NCBI GenBank assembly: GCA_903826575.1
Contig: CAIKEU010000085.1
Location: forward strand, 31,037-95,036
Direction of reading: 5' to 3'
Source: an uncultured bacterium
GTDB lineage: Bacteria > Actinomycetota > Actinomycetes > S36-B12 > CAIYMF01
Length of the DNA stretch: 64,000 nt
In this document: positions 56,883 through 64,000 of the stretch, one piece after another
How positions within the stretch are numbered: position 1 is the first letter of the stretch
Layout: each line of letters starts with the position of its first letter
Made by a program: the position numbers and the translations under genes
The notes under the pieces: model-generated
Told to the model about the DNA's origin: nothing
Databases searched by the model: none
Seen by the model: the letters and a program-made list of their open reading frames with translations, nothing else

Positions 56883-57731
56883 CTAGTGCGCGACCGGGTC
56901 AGCGAGACGTGATGAAACTCGCTTCGAGACCTGCGTTGGTCTGCGCAGAAAGTACACAGACATTGTGCCTGTCAGATACGTGACGTACGTGACCAACTGA
57001 AGCCACGTGGTGATCGGATCAAAGTGGAAGAAACCGCCAAGAACTGTCCCAAGGGCGGAGTCTTCAGGGATCGTGGCACTGACATCGAAGGCGATGTTAC
57101 TTCCGCCGGGTAAGATCCCGGCTTCCTGCAGATCACGCACGCCGTAGGCGAGGACTCCAGCGGCGACGATTATCAAAAGCGCCCCGGTCCAGGTGAAGAA
57201 GGTTGCCAAATTGAGCTTCATGGAGCCGCGGTAGACGCCCCATCCGATCAGCACCGCTGTGCCAATTCCTAACAGGGCACCGAGGAGAGCAGCAGGGGTT
57301 GACGTGCTCTGCGTCGTGGCAGCCCACAGGAACAGAGCGGTCTCCAGTCCCTCGCGCAGAACGGCAACGAGAGCAACGAACACCAGTGCGAGGCCGCCGC
57401 CGGCAGCCGCTGCCTCAAGTTTGCCGTGCAAGTCTCCACGCATTTCGCGGGCTGTACGACGCATCCAGAAGACCATCCACGTGACCAGAATGACGGCGAT
57501 GATCGACATCGTTCCGGCGAAGGCATGTGCGGCCTGTTCCGACAGCGATCGAGAGGTGAACGTGAGTAGCGCACCAAAGCCGAGCGAAATCGCGACTGCG
57601 ATACCCGTTCCTAGCCACATGCTGCCGAGTTTGTCGCTGCGACCGGTCTTGACGACGTACGCAACCAAAATACCCACGACGAGGGAGGCCTCTAGGCCTT
57701 CGCGCAGCCCAATGAGGTAGTTTGCAAGCAT
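56883..57731 (-). CDS. efeU: FTR1-family high-affinity iron permease (EfeU-like)
   Basis: Membrane protein of 282 residues with seven hydrophobic segments and the two REGLE motifs of the Ftr1/EfeU family: LREGLEASL at residue 9 and LREGLETALF near residue 125. Transports iron across the membrane. The usual partners EfeO and EfeB are not encoded next to it. GGGGAGG precedes the ATG. The DtxR/IdeR box at 57753-57771 shows repression by iron. Confidence 0.93.
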   Translation of the reverse strand: MLANYLIGLREGLEASLVVGILVAYVVKTGRSDKLGSMWLGTGIAVAISLGFGALLTFTSRSLSEQAAHAFAGTMSIIAVILVTWMVFWMRRTAREMRGDLHGKLEAAAAGGGLALVFVALVAVLREGLETALFLWAATTQSTSTPAALLGALLGIGTAVLIGWGVYRGSMKLNLATFFTWTGALLIIVAAGVLAYGVRDLQEAGILPGGSNIAFDVSATIPEDSALGTVLGGFFHFDPITTWLQLVTYVTYLTGTMSVYFLRRPTQVSKRVSSRLADPVAH

Positions 57732-57752
57732 CTGACGCCTCCCCAGTATGAT

Positions 57753-57771
57753 GTAGGTAAGGCTAACCTAA
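57753..57771. promoter_or_regulatory. DtxR/IdeR iron box
   Basis: GTAGGTAAGGCTAACCTAA matches the 19-base IdeR/DtxR consensus (TTAGGTTAGGCTAACCTAA) at 17 positions by my count. It lies 22-40 bases upstream of the iron permease start, in the short gap after the RNase D stop codon. Confidence 0.85.
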
Positions 57772-57772
57772 C

Positions 57773-59092
57773 TTAAGACTCGTCAACGCTCAAGTCAGGA
57801 ACAACATTCAGCGCGTCGATGAAAATCTCCAGCGTCAGCTCTATCTGCCAGGGGCGTGCGCCAGCATCTTGCAGCACGGTCCGAAGTGATTGTCGCTCGT
57901 GGTCTGGTTGCAATGTGCCAGGATCAAAAGGTGGTGACCACAGAACCCGTCGCACCAATTCAGGTGTGATGAGATTTTCTACCGGAATTGCATTCTTTGC
58001 TGACAGTGCAGCCAACCCATCCTTGGCAACGGCCAACCGGCGCGCCGCGACCGGGTCCTTATCTGGCCAGGATCGCGCGGGTGGCGGGCCAGAGGCAGGC
58101 ACCGTCGCTGGAGGCAATTGCGCGTCCGGCAGCAGCGACGCTTGAACGATTGCGCTTTGCCACTGTGTCAGGTGTCTGCGGGCACCGCGCCCGGCGAAGG
58201 CGGGAAGGGTGGATAAGTCGGGGGCGGTTGCGTCAGTCAGGGCCGTGGCGGCGGCCACGATGGCCGTGTCTGGAAGAACGCGGCCCGGAGATACATCGCG
58301 TTTTCGGGCAACATCGTCGCGGGCTTCCCACAGCGCACGAACGGCGGCAAGCTGGCGCGGTTTGCGAATTTTATGCAGCCCCGACGTCCGTCTCCACGGA
58401 TCGACGCGAGGGGCAGCTGCTGGAGCATTGCGCACGGCCTCGAATTCCTGCATGGCGAGGTCGTACTTGCCAGCTTTACGAAGTTCACCTTCGATGATGT
58501 CGCGTAATTCGATGAGCAATTCGACGTCCAGGGCGGCATAGCGCAACCATGGTTCGGGAAGTGGCCGCGTAGACCAATCCGCAGCCGAATGCTCCTTGGC
58601 CAGCGATACCCCGAGGACATCCTCGAGAAGCCCAGATAAGCCCACCCGCGGATATCCAAGCAATCGAGCGGCCAATTCGGTATCGAATAGCGAGTCCGGC
58701 TGCAATCCGACTTCTCGGAGGCAGGGCAGATCTTGCGAGGCAGCGTGAAGAACCCACTGCGTACCCGCGAAAGCGGTCGCCAATGGTGAGAGATCCGGTA
58801 CCGCAATTGGGTCGATTAGGTGCGTGCCGCTGCCCTCGCGTCGCACTTGAATGAGATAGGCACGCTGCCCGTATCGGTATCCGGACGCGCGTTCTGCATC
58901 GATTGCCAGCGGCCCAGTGCCTGCGGCCAGCAACTCCGCGGCCGTGACTAGCTCGTAGCGACTCTCGATAACGGGGGGAACACCATCTCGGGGTTCGGTG
59001 AGAACCGGAATTGCAGGCAAGTCCCAGGACGCTTGTGTCGGCTCCTGGGGGCTCTGCTCGTCAATCACCACAGAGACGAACGATACGCGCAA
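57773..59092 (-). CDS. RNase D-like 3'-5' exonuclease with HRDC domain
   Basis: Protein of 439 residues. DEDD exonuclease motifs are LAIDAERASG (Asp65, Glu67), LHAASQDLPCL and LRYAALDVELLIEL (Exo III). An HRDC domain follows near residue 235 (RQLAAVRALWEARDDVARKRDVSPGRVLPD). Trims tRNA or other structured RNA 3' ends in relatives. ATG at 59092 or GTG at 59071 may be the start; neither has a strong ribosome binding site. Confidence 0.88.
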   Translation of the reverse strand: MRVSFVSVVIDEQSPQEPTQASWDLPAIPVLTEPRDGVPPVIESRYELVTAAELLAAGTGPLAIDAERASGYRYGQRAYLIQVRREGSGTHLIDPIAVPDLSPLATAFAGTQWVLHAASQDLPCLREVGLQPDSLFDTELAARLLGYPRVGLSGLLEDVLGVSLAKEHSAADWSTRPLPEPWLRYAALDVELLIELRDIIEGELRKAGKYDLAMQEFEAVRNAPAAAPRVDPWRRTSGLHKIRKPRQLAAVRALWEARDDVARKRDVSPGRVLPDTAIVAAATALTDATAPDLSTLPAFAGRGARRHLTQWQSAIVQASLLPDAQLPPATVPASGPPPARSWPDKDPVAARRLAVAKDGLAALSAKNAIPVENLITPELVRRVLWSPPFDPGTLQPDHERQSLRTVLQDAGARPWQIELTLEIFIDALNVVPDLSVDES

Positions 59093-59157
59093 CGGATCTC
59101 TGTGCTCGTATCAGTACGCCCACAGCGGTGCCAAGCCCTCGTATTGATCGAGATGGC

Positions 59158-59772
59158 TTAGCGAACCAGACCGGAGCGCATCGAAATGGCCACCATTTCA
59201 GCGCGATCGCCGGTGCCGAGTTTTCGGGCGATTCGGGCCAGATGACTCTTCACCGTGAGAGCGGACAATCCGAGTGAGTCTCCGATGTCCTTGTTGGAGC
59301 GACCTTCGGAAACAAGTTGAATCACCTCAACCTCTCGTGCTGAAAGCTCATCAGGTGCACCGGTACGTGGGCGCGGACGTGGCGCGGTAGCAACTGCAGG
59401 TAGCTCCTCATCGGGAGTCACCACGTAGCAGCGGATGCCAGCACCGAGGGCGGCCCGCACTGCGTACGGATCGTCGCGGACGGTTAACAGGACAACTCGC
59501 TTCCACCCGGATGCGCGCAGATCGGCCAGCAGGGGGAGCGCTGGCCCATCGGACAGTCCACCTTCGATCACGACGAGATCGCGTGGACCGTCGTAATAGC
59601 CGCGAACACGTGCTTCAGCGCCGCTGGCAGCCTCGATGACCTCACGTGCACCGAGGATGCGCAAGCGGCCAGCTAGAGCCTGACGGCGCTGTGGCGATTC
59701 AGCCACGACTAGCGCGGTAAATCGAGCCCGAGGTAGAGGTAATGCAGAGTGACGTTCAACTACCGCAACCAC
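59158..59772 (-). CDS. LuxR-type response regulator with degenerate receiver
   Basis: Protein of 204 residues. The N-terminal 120 residues have the fold pattern of a receiver domain, but the acidic pair after strand 1 is missing (VVAESPQ) and the phospho-acceptor Asp is replaced (LVVIEGGLSDG). A C-terminal LuxR helix-turn-helix (LSAREVEVIQLVSEGRSNKDIGDSL) binds DNA. It therefore probably works without phosphorylation. No histidine kinase is near. An orthologue in this position, before DUF3000 and hemE, exists in Streptomyces. GTG start. Confidence 0.88.
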   Translation of the reverse strand: MVAVVERHSALPLPRARFTALVVAESPQRRQALAGRLRILGAREVIEAASGAEARVRGYYDGPRDLVVIEGGLSDGPALPLLADLRASGWKRVVLLTVRDDPYAVRAALGAGIRCYVVTPDEELPAVATAPRPRPRTGAPDELSAREVEVIQLVSEGRSNKDIGDSLGLSALTVKSHLARIARKLGTGDRAEMVAISMRSGLVR

Positions 59773-59839
59773 GATGACGCTCCTAGGTCAGGTCTAGCCC
59801 GGACTGTTCCGGCTGTACATAACCCGTATCGACCATGTG

Positions 59840-59855
59840 GCTCAACTACTTGAGC
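59840..59855. promoter_or_regulatory. Palindrome upstream of the atypical response regulator
   Basis: GCTCAACTACTTGAGC has perfect six-base arms around four bases. It lies 68-83 bases before the regulator start at 59772 in a gap of 158 bases, and could be an autoregulatory operator. Confidence 0.4.
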
Positions 59856-59930
59856 GACCAAAGTCCATAGATTTGTGGTGCTGCGGTACCTCGATCGAGT
59901 GAATTGTGCGTCAACGACGAGTCGTGGCGC

Positions 59931-60530
59931 TTATCTACGTCGACTGGGGGCAAGCGTTGCGACCCCGGCCGGGAGCGGCGGCAGACCCGCAATGTGCGTC
60001 AACACATCGGCCCAAGCCTCGATGTGGGCGCCAATATCGTCCGAATCAGGTGTCCACGACGCGCGAATCTCCACGTCGCCCTGCGGTGACCGGTCCCCAA
60101 TTGCGCCGAAGGCTTGGGATGACGTTCTGGTGACAGTGCCCGATTCGGCGTGAAAGTGCGCCTCATGGTCGTACAACGCCTCGACCAGCCAGGACCACGC
60201 GACCTCAGTCAGCATGGGATCCCCGGCGATATCCATCTCGACGGTGCCCTTAGCAAAGCTCACGATACGGAACATGCCGTCCCATGGCTCTTGACCCGCA
60301 GGGTCGTAGAGAAGGACGAAACGTCCGGAGGCTGCCTCGTCATCGCAGGTTGGGTCCAACATGACGGTCGCCTGCAGGGCGACGGCGTAGGGGGAGAGTC
60401 GCTGCGGGGCTGGTGTTTCTTCGATCTGCACCTCGGCGCGCAGTTGTGCGCTGCGAATTGACTCGATTGCGCGCGCAAACGATGACGGAACGGCATCGTG
60501 TTCCTGGCCGGTGCCACCGTGACGGCTCAT
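59931..60530 (-). CDS. DUF3000 family protein
   Basis: Conserved actinobacterial protein of 199 residues with FVLLYDPAGQEPWDGMFRIVSF near residue 72 and EVAWSWLVEALYDHEAHFH near residue 108, the DUF3000 hallmark segments. Function unknown. It is divergent from hemE, as in Streptomyces and Mycobacterium. Confidence 0.9.
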   Translation of the reverse strand: MSRHGGTGQEHDAVPSSFARAIESIRSAQLRAEVQIEETPAPQRLSPYAVALQATVMLDPTCDDEAASGRFVLLYDPAGQEPWDGMFRIVSFAKGTVEMDIAGDPMLTEVAWSWLVEALYDHEAHFHAESGTVTRTSSQAFGAIGDRSPQGDVEIRASWTPDSDDIGAHIEAWADVLTHIAGLPPLPAGVATLAPSRRR

Positions 60531-60707
60531 ACAGCCACATTAAGTGGATGATGACGTGGAATATGGGATGTCGATGGCTTGTGGGGTGTGTCGGACGCTG
60601 AGGCAGACCCGTGCACGCTGTGTAAGCCGAACTATGCCCAAGGTGTGAATTGGTCGCCTAGATCGCCCCGGTTCGACGAACGCCGGCGACGATGGAACGA
60701 TCAGAGG

Positions 60708-61838
60708 GTGACGACACCGGGACCGTTGGCAGACGAGCCGACTCAGCAGACAGATCTCGACTACCCACTCTTGGATGCGACGCATCCACTCAACGGCTCG
60801 GTGGGTCGGTCGGCTCCGCTCATTGCAGCGGCCTTACGTCGCCCCGTTGCCCACACTCCGGTGTGGTTCATGCGACAGGCCGGTCGGTCTCTGCCCGAGT
60901 ACCGGAAGGTACGTGAAGGTGTTCCGATGCTCGAGTCGTGTTTTCGCACTGACTTAGTCACCGAGATCACGCTGCAACCTGTTCGTCGATACGGAGTGGA
61001 TGCGGCAATCTTCTTCAGCGACATTGTTGTCCCGCTCAAGGCTATCGGCGTCAACCTAGATATAGCCCCCGGAGTGGGACCTGTCGTCGCCGAACCTTTC
61101 CGCCGTGAAACTGACGTCGCGCGGCTGCGGGCCCTGGACGAGGCCGATGTCCTACCAATCACCGCTGCTGTGCGGGATTTGGTCGTTGAACTAGGTCCCA
61201 CACCGCTGATTGGTTTTGCGGGGGCTCCGTTTACGTTGGCGTCGTACCTGATCGAAGGTGGACCTAGCCGAGATCATGCCCAGACCAAAGCACTTATGTA
61301 CGGCCAACCAGCCGTGTGGCATGCCCTTCTCGGAGCGCTAGCGGACATCGCCGGTCAGTATTTGCGGCTTCAAGTGTTGGCGGGCGCGAGTGCAGTTCAG
61401 CTTTTTGATTCATGGGTGGGTGCATTGGCGCCGCGTGACTACCGCGAATACGTCATGCCTCATTCGACGCGGGCGCTGTCCCATGTAGCCGACCTGCGTG
61501 TTCCTCGGATCCACTTCGGTGTGGGAACGGGTGAACTGCTTGCCGACATGCGCGATGTGGGCACCGACGTTGTTGGCGTTGACTTCCGGGTGCCACTTTC
61601 TGAAGCTGCTCGCCGGGTTGGCCCGAATCACTCTGTGCAAGGCAACTTGGATCCCGCGATTTTGTTCGCGGACATCGAGACAGTGGAGACCCAAGTGCGT
61701 CGCGTCCTTGACGATGCGCGCGGCCTACCGGGGCATATCTTTAATCTTGGCCACGGAGTTTTGCCTGCGACGAACCCAGATGTACTTGCACGAGTCGTTG
61801 AACTTGTGCACGAGAATGAACAGCATGCGCAGCCCTGA
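60708..61838 (+). CDS. hemE: Uroporphyrinogen decarboxylase
   Basis: Converts uroporphyrinogen III to coproporphyrinogen III; 376 residues from the GTG at 60708. The substrate motif [19 protein letters not shown] lies near residue 48 and the second signature region [17 protein letters not shown] near residue 170. The frame is open to 60579, but residues upstream of the GTG are not family-like. An actinobacterial polar leader of about 30 residues remains. hemY overlaps its end by 14 bases, indicating coupling. Confidence 0.93.
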   Translation: MTTPGPLADEPTQQTDLDYPLLDATHPLNGSVGRSAPLIAAALRRPVAHTPVWFMRQAGRSLPEYRKVREGVPMLESCFRTDLVTEITLQPVRRYGVDAAIFFSDIVVPLKAIGVNLDIAPGVGPVVAEPFRRETDVARLRALDEADVLPITAAVRDLVVELGPTPLIGFAGAPFTLASYLIEGGPSRDHAQTKALMYGQPAVWHALLGALADIAGQYLRLQVLAGASAVQLFDSWVGALAPRDYREYVMPHSTRALSHVADLRVPRIHFGVGTGELLADMRDVGTDVVGVDFRVPLSEAARRVGPNHSVQGNLDPAILFADIETVETQVRRVLDDARGLPGHIFNLGHGVLPATNPDVLARVVELVHENEQHAQP

Positions 61839-63273
61839 TCACAGCACTCGACGACCGCTGGTTGTCGTGATCGGTGCTGGGATTTCAGGGTTAAGTGCGG
61901 CGTGGCGGATCACTCGACGTCGTCACGATGTTGACGTGATCGTCGTCGAAGGATCCGAACGGATCGGCGGGCTCTTACACATCACTGAGGTCGAGGGGAT
62001 CGCACTTGATGAGGGTGCCGAGTCGATGCTGGCTACCCGACCAGAAGCTGTCCGTCTCGTTCGCGATGTCGGGCTCGGAGAATCCCTCGTGCATCCCACC
62101 GATGCGCGACCAAACGTTGTTATTAACGGTGAGCTCAAGCCGTTTCCCTTGGGGTTGATGATGGGAGTGCCGACCAATCTCAAGGCATTGGCCTCAAGCG
62201 GTGTGCTTTCGCCTGAGGCGTTGGTGCGGATTCCAATGGACTATTTTCTACCGCGAACAAGGATTGGCGATGATGTTTCGCTCGGTCAGTACATTGCCGA
62301 CCGGCTTGGCAGCGATGTTGTTGATCGTCTCGTCGCCCCGTTGCTCATGGGTGTTTATGCCGACGATCCCTATCAGGTTTCCATGCTGTCGGCGATGCCC
62401 GCATTGCTAGCGGCAGCGCGATCAGACGCGTCGGTCCTGTCTGCGGCGAGCAAGGCGAAGAAGGTGCCCAGCGGTCCGGTCTTCGCCGGTATCGACGGTG
62501 GTGTGGGACGGCTACCCGAGGCACTAGCCGTTGGGTTACGGGCGGCTGGCGTATCTATCCGAACCGGTGCGATCGTCAAAGGTTTGCGCCGAACTGACTC
62601 CGGTTGGGACGTGGATTTCGCTGATTCTGCGTCGGAATCAACCATTACCGCCGATGCTGTTGTTATCGCCGTTCCTGCTCCGGCGGCCGGACGAATTCTG
62701 CGTGCCTACGTCCCTCTGGCGGCTGATCAGTTAAATCGAATTGAGACTGTTTCTGTTGCAGTTGTCACCCTTGTTTACCGAGCAGTCGATCTGCCAGGTG
62801 GTGATGTGCCCGCGGGTAGTGGCTATTTGGTCCCTCCTTCGGAGGGTCGTCCGGTCAAGGCTGCGACCTTCTCATCCCATAAGTGGTCATGGCTAGACCG
62901 AGAAGCGAGCAGTAAGGGTCTGATCGCGGTGCGTACGTCGCTCGGTCATGCTGGGGACGTTGAAGTCTTGCAGCGAACAGACGACGAACTCACTGATGTG
63001 GCGGCAAGTGACCTTGCATTTGTTGCCAGGCTTGGACGGGCGACCCCGATTGCGTCACGAGTTAGCCGCTGGGGCGGGGCGCTTCCTCGATATCCCGTCG
63101 GATTCCGTGAGCGGATTGGGACAATCGATTCGGTAGTGGAATCCGTTCCCCGTCTTGCCATCTGCGGTTCGGCGTACGAAGGTGTAGGGATCGCATCGTG
63201 TGTGGCGAGAGCCACGTCGGCGGCAGACCGAATCTGTGAGCATCTGACATCGAATGGACAATGGACATCATGA
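61825..63273 (+). CDS. hemY: Coproporphyrinogen III oxidase (HemY/CgoX)
   Basis: FAD-dependent oxidase of about 482 residues. The FAD motif [17 protein letters not shown] is at residue 12, followed by [12 protein letters not shown]. In actinobacteria this enzyme acts on coproporphyrinogen III, giving coproporphyrin III for the ferrochelatase at 34259. ATGs at 61816 and 61825 are both possible starts; I prefer 61825. The open frame extends far upstream inside hemE but this is not real coding. Overlaps chdC by ATGA. Confidence 0.92.
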   Translation: MRSPDHSTRRPLVVVIGAGISGLSAAWRITRRRHDVDVIVVEGSERIGGLLHITEVEGIALDEGAESMLATRPEAVRLVRDVGLGESLVHPTDARPNVVINGELKPFPLGLMMGVPTNLKALASSGVLSPEALVRIPMDYFLPRTRIGDDVSLGQYIADRLGSDVVDRLVAPLLMGVYADDPYQVSMLSAMPALLAAARSDASVLSAASKAKKVPSGPVFAGIDGGVGRLPEALAVGLRAAGVSIRTGAIVKGLRRTDSGWDVDFADSASESTITADAVVIAVPAPAAGRILRAYVPLAADQLNRIETVSVAVVTLVYRAVDLPGGDVPAGSGYLVPPSEGRPVKAATFSSHKWSWLDREASSKGLIAVRTSLGHAGDVEVLQRTDDELTDVAASDLAFVARLGRATPIASRVSRWGGALPRYPVGFRERIGTIDSVVESVPRLAICGSAYEGVGIASCVARATSAADRICEHLTSNGQWTS

Positions 63274-64000
63274 GTGAGAACAGCAGCCCAGAATCGTCAT
63301 CGATGGACCAGCCCTCGGCAGTTGATTCCACTCGGAAGAAGCCGGCAGTCAGGAACTCGGTAGTGACCAAGAAGAGCACAGCAAGTCGCTCGTCGGCGGC
63401 TAAGAAGACGGTGGCACCCGCATCTGTTGTGGTCCAGCCGACCGAGGCGACGTCCGCGGTGAAGGCAAGCGGTAAGCGCCGGGATCAGGGCAAGCAGGCA
63501 CGCGAGATCAACGCGATGATCCGTTACACCACTTGGTCAGTGTTCAAGGTATCTGGCCCGCTGGGTGGCGGGCGTAAAGCGGTAATTCGCGAACTCGAGA
63601 CGTTCGTTGCCGATGCTGCTTCCCGTGACGTCGTCGTTCGAGGTTGGTACGACGTGTCCGCGCTTCGTGCCGACGCTGACATCGTGTTGTGGATGCACGC
63701 GGAGACCTCAGATGCTCTACAAGACGCGTACCACGCTTTTCGTCGCACTCGGTTGGGCTCAGTGCTGGAGCCAGTTTGGTCGCAGATGGCCCTGCACCGT
63801 CCGGCGGAGTTCAACAAGTCGCATGTTCCTGCCTTCCTTGCCGATGAGCAGGCACGCAACTACGTGTGCATCTACCCATTCGTTCGGTCGTATGAGTGGT
63901 ACCTGCTCGACGATGAAGAGCGTCGCGCCATGCTGGTTGAGCACGGTCAAATGGGCCGCGATTACCCCGATGTCCGTGCCAACACCGTCGCATCTTTCGC
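63270..64000 (+). CDS. chdC: Coproheme decarboxylase ChdC/HemQ (3' end outside window)
   Basis: Partial: 243 codons are present and the frame runs past the window end. The first 75 residues are a Lys/Ala/Ser/Pro-rich leader not seen in typical 230-residue members, then the chlorite-dismutase-like fold begins ([15 protein letters not shown]). [12 protein letters not shown] near residue 201 contains the region of the catalytic Tyr and [11 protein letters not shown] follows. It performs the last step of haem synthesis, converting coproheme to haem b with hydrogen peroxide. ATGA overlap with hemY supports the start. Confidence 0.92.
   Translation, partial: MSENSSPESSSMDQPSAVDSTRKKPAVRNSVVTKKSTASRSSAAKKTVAPASVVVQPTEATSAVKASGKRRDQGKQAREINAMIRYTTWSVFKVSGPLGGGRKAVIRELETFVADAASRDVVVRGWYDVSALRADADIVLWMHAETSDALQDAYHAFRRTRLGSVLEPVWSQMALHRPAEFNKSHVPAFLADEQARNYVCIYPFVRSYEWYLLDDEERRAMLVEHGQMGRDYPDVRANTVASF

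Noticed and set aside
61498..61824. Long N-terminal extension of HemY
   Set aside because: The frame is open upstream but overlaps conserved hemE sequence in another frame, and the FAD motif starts shortly after the ATG at 61825.
1..64000. CRISPR arrays, tRNA genes, insertion sequences, prophage
   Set aside because: Looked for repeated spacing units, cloverleaf ends, transposases and integrases on both strands; none seen.

Overview
This is a chromosome segment of an actinobacterium (Actinomycetota) with moderate GC by eye. The evidence is the fused F420-biosynthesis protein FbiC, a topoisomerase IV pair (parE, parC), the cell-division protein SepH, several families largely confined to actinobacteria (DUF5998, DUF4193, DUF3093, DUF3710, DUF3159, DUF3000), a coproheme-type haem pathway, and many GTG starts, some apparently leaderless. 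No tRNA, rRNA, CRISPR array, insertion sequence or phage gene was seen. The genus cannot be fixed from the sequence alone.

Layout. 1-4.3 kb: fbiC, an alpha/beta hydrolase of the meta-cleavage type, a DUF456 membrane protein and a small zinc-ribbon protein. 4.6-6.7 kb: parE. 6.7-24.2 kb: an accessory catabolic island of two divergent operons. The minus-strand operon (14517 down to 6694, ten genes, most junctions overlapping) encodes an unknown protein, an IclR regulator and a complete lower meta-cleavage pathway: two hydratase/decarboxylases, acylating acetaldehyde dehydrogenase, 4-hydroxy-2-oxovalerate aldolase, 4-oxalocrotonate tautomerase and semialdehyde dehydrogenase, followed by a Rieske ferredoxin and a HAD hydrolase. 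The plus-strand operon (14651-24234) encodes two tandem catechol 2,3-dioxygenases, a histidine phosphatase, a two-subunit dikinase resembling phenylphosphate synthase, a Rieske oxygenase, a zinc-ribbon protein, a second HAD hydrolase and an FprA-type reductase. 24.2-64 kb: housekeeping genes in an order that resembles the Mycobacterium Rv2676c-Rv2701c region and its Streptomyces counterpart: parC, SepH, ferrochelatase, suhB, dut, Trk-type regulators with a permease, an RNA methyltransferase, acnA, dxs, fadAB, an iron permease, RNase D, and hemE-hemY-chdC (the last cut by the window end).

How the island may work (inference). No classical phenol hydroxylase is present. The island instead has an ATP-dependent dikinase split into an ATP-grasp subunit and a phosphohistidine subunit, with a phosphatase and a Rieske oxygenase beside it and catechol dioxygenases at the front of the operon. 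The simplest reading is phosphorylation-initiated aerobic breakdown of a phenolic compound: phosphorylate the hydroxyl, hydroxylate the ring with the Rieske system, remove the phosphate, then cleave the catechol and send the product through the meta pathway to pyruvate and acetyl-CoA. Anaerobic phenylphosphate synthase and the CreHI system for 4-cresol in Corynebacterium are the closest precedents I know. Coupling to a Rieske oxygenase and extradiol cleavage looks unusual and is the best candidate here for an undescribed system.

Regulation visible in the sequence: paired 19-bp imperfect palindromes in the divergent island promoter with a related site before the hydrolase at 3441; a perfect 26-bp palindrome before acnA; a TetR/FadR-like palindrome before fadA; a DtxR/IdeR iron box before the iron permease; and a CRP-type palindrome between the small zinc-ribbon gene and parE.
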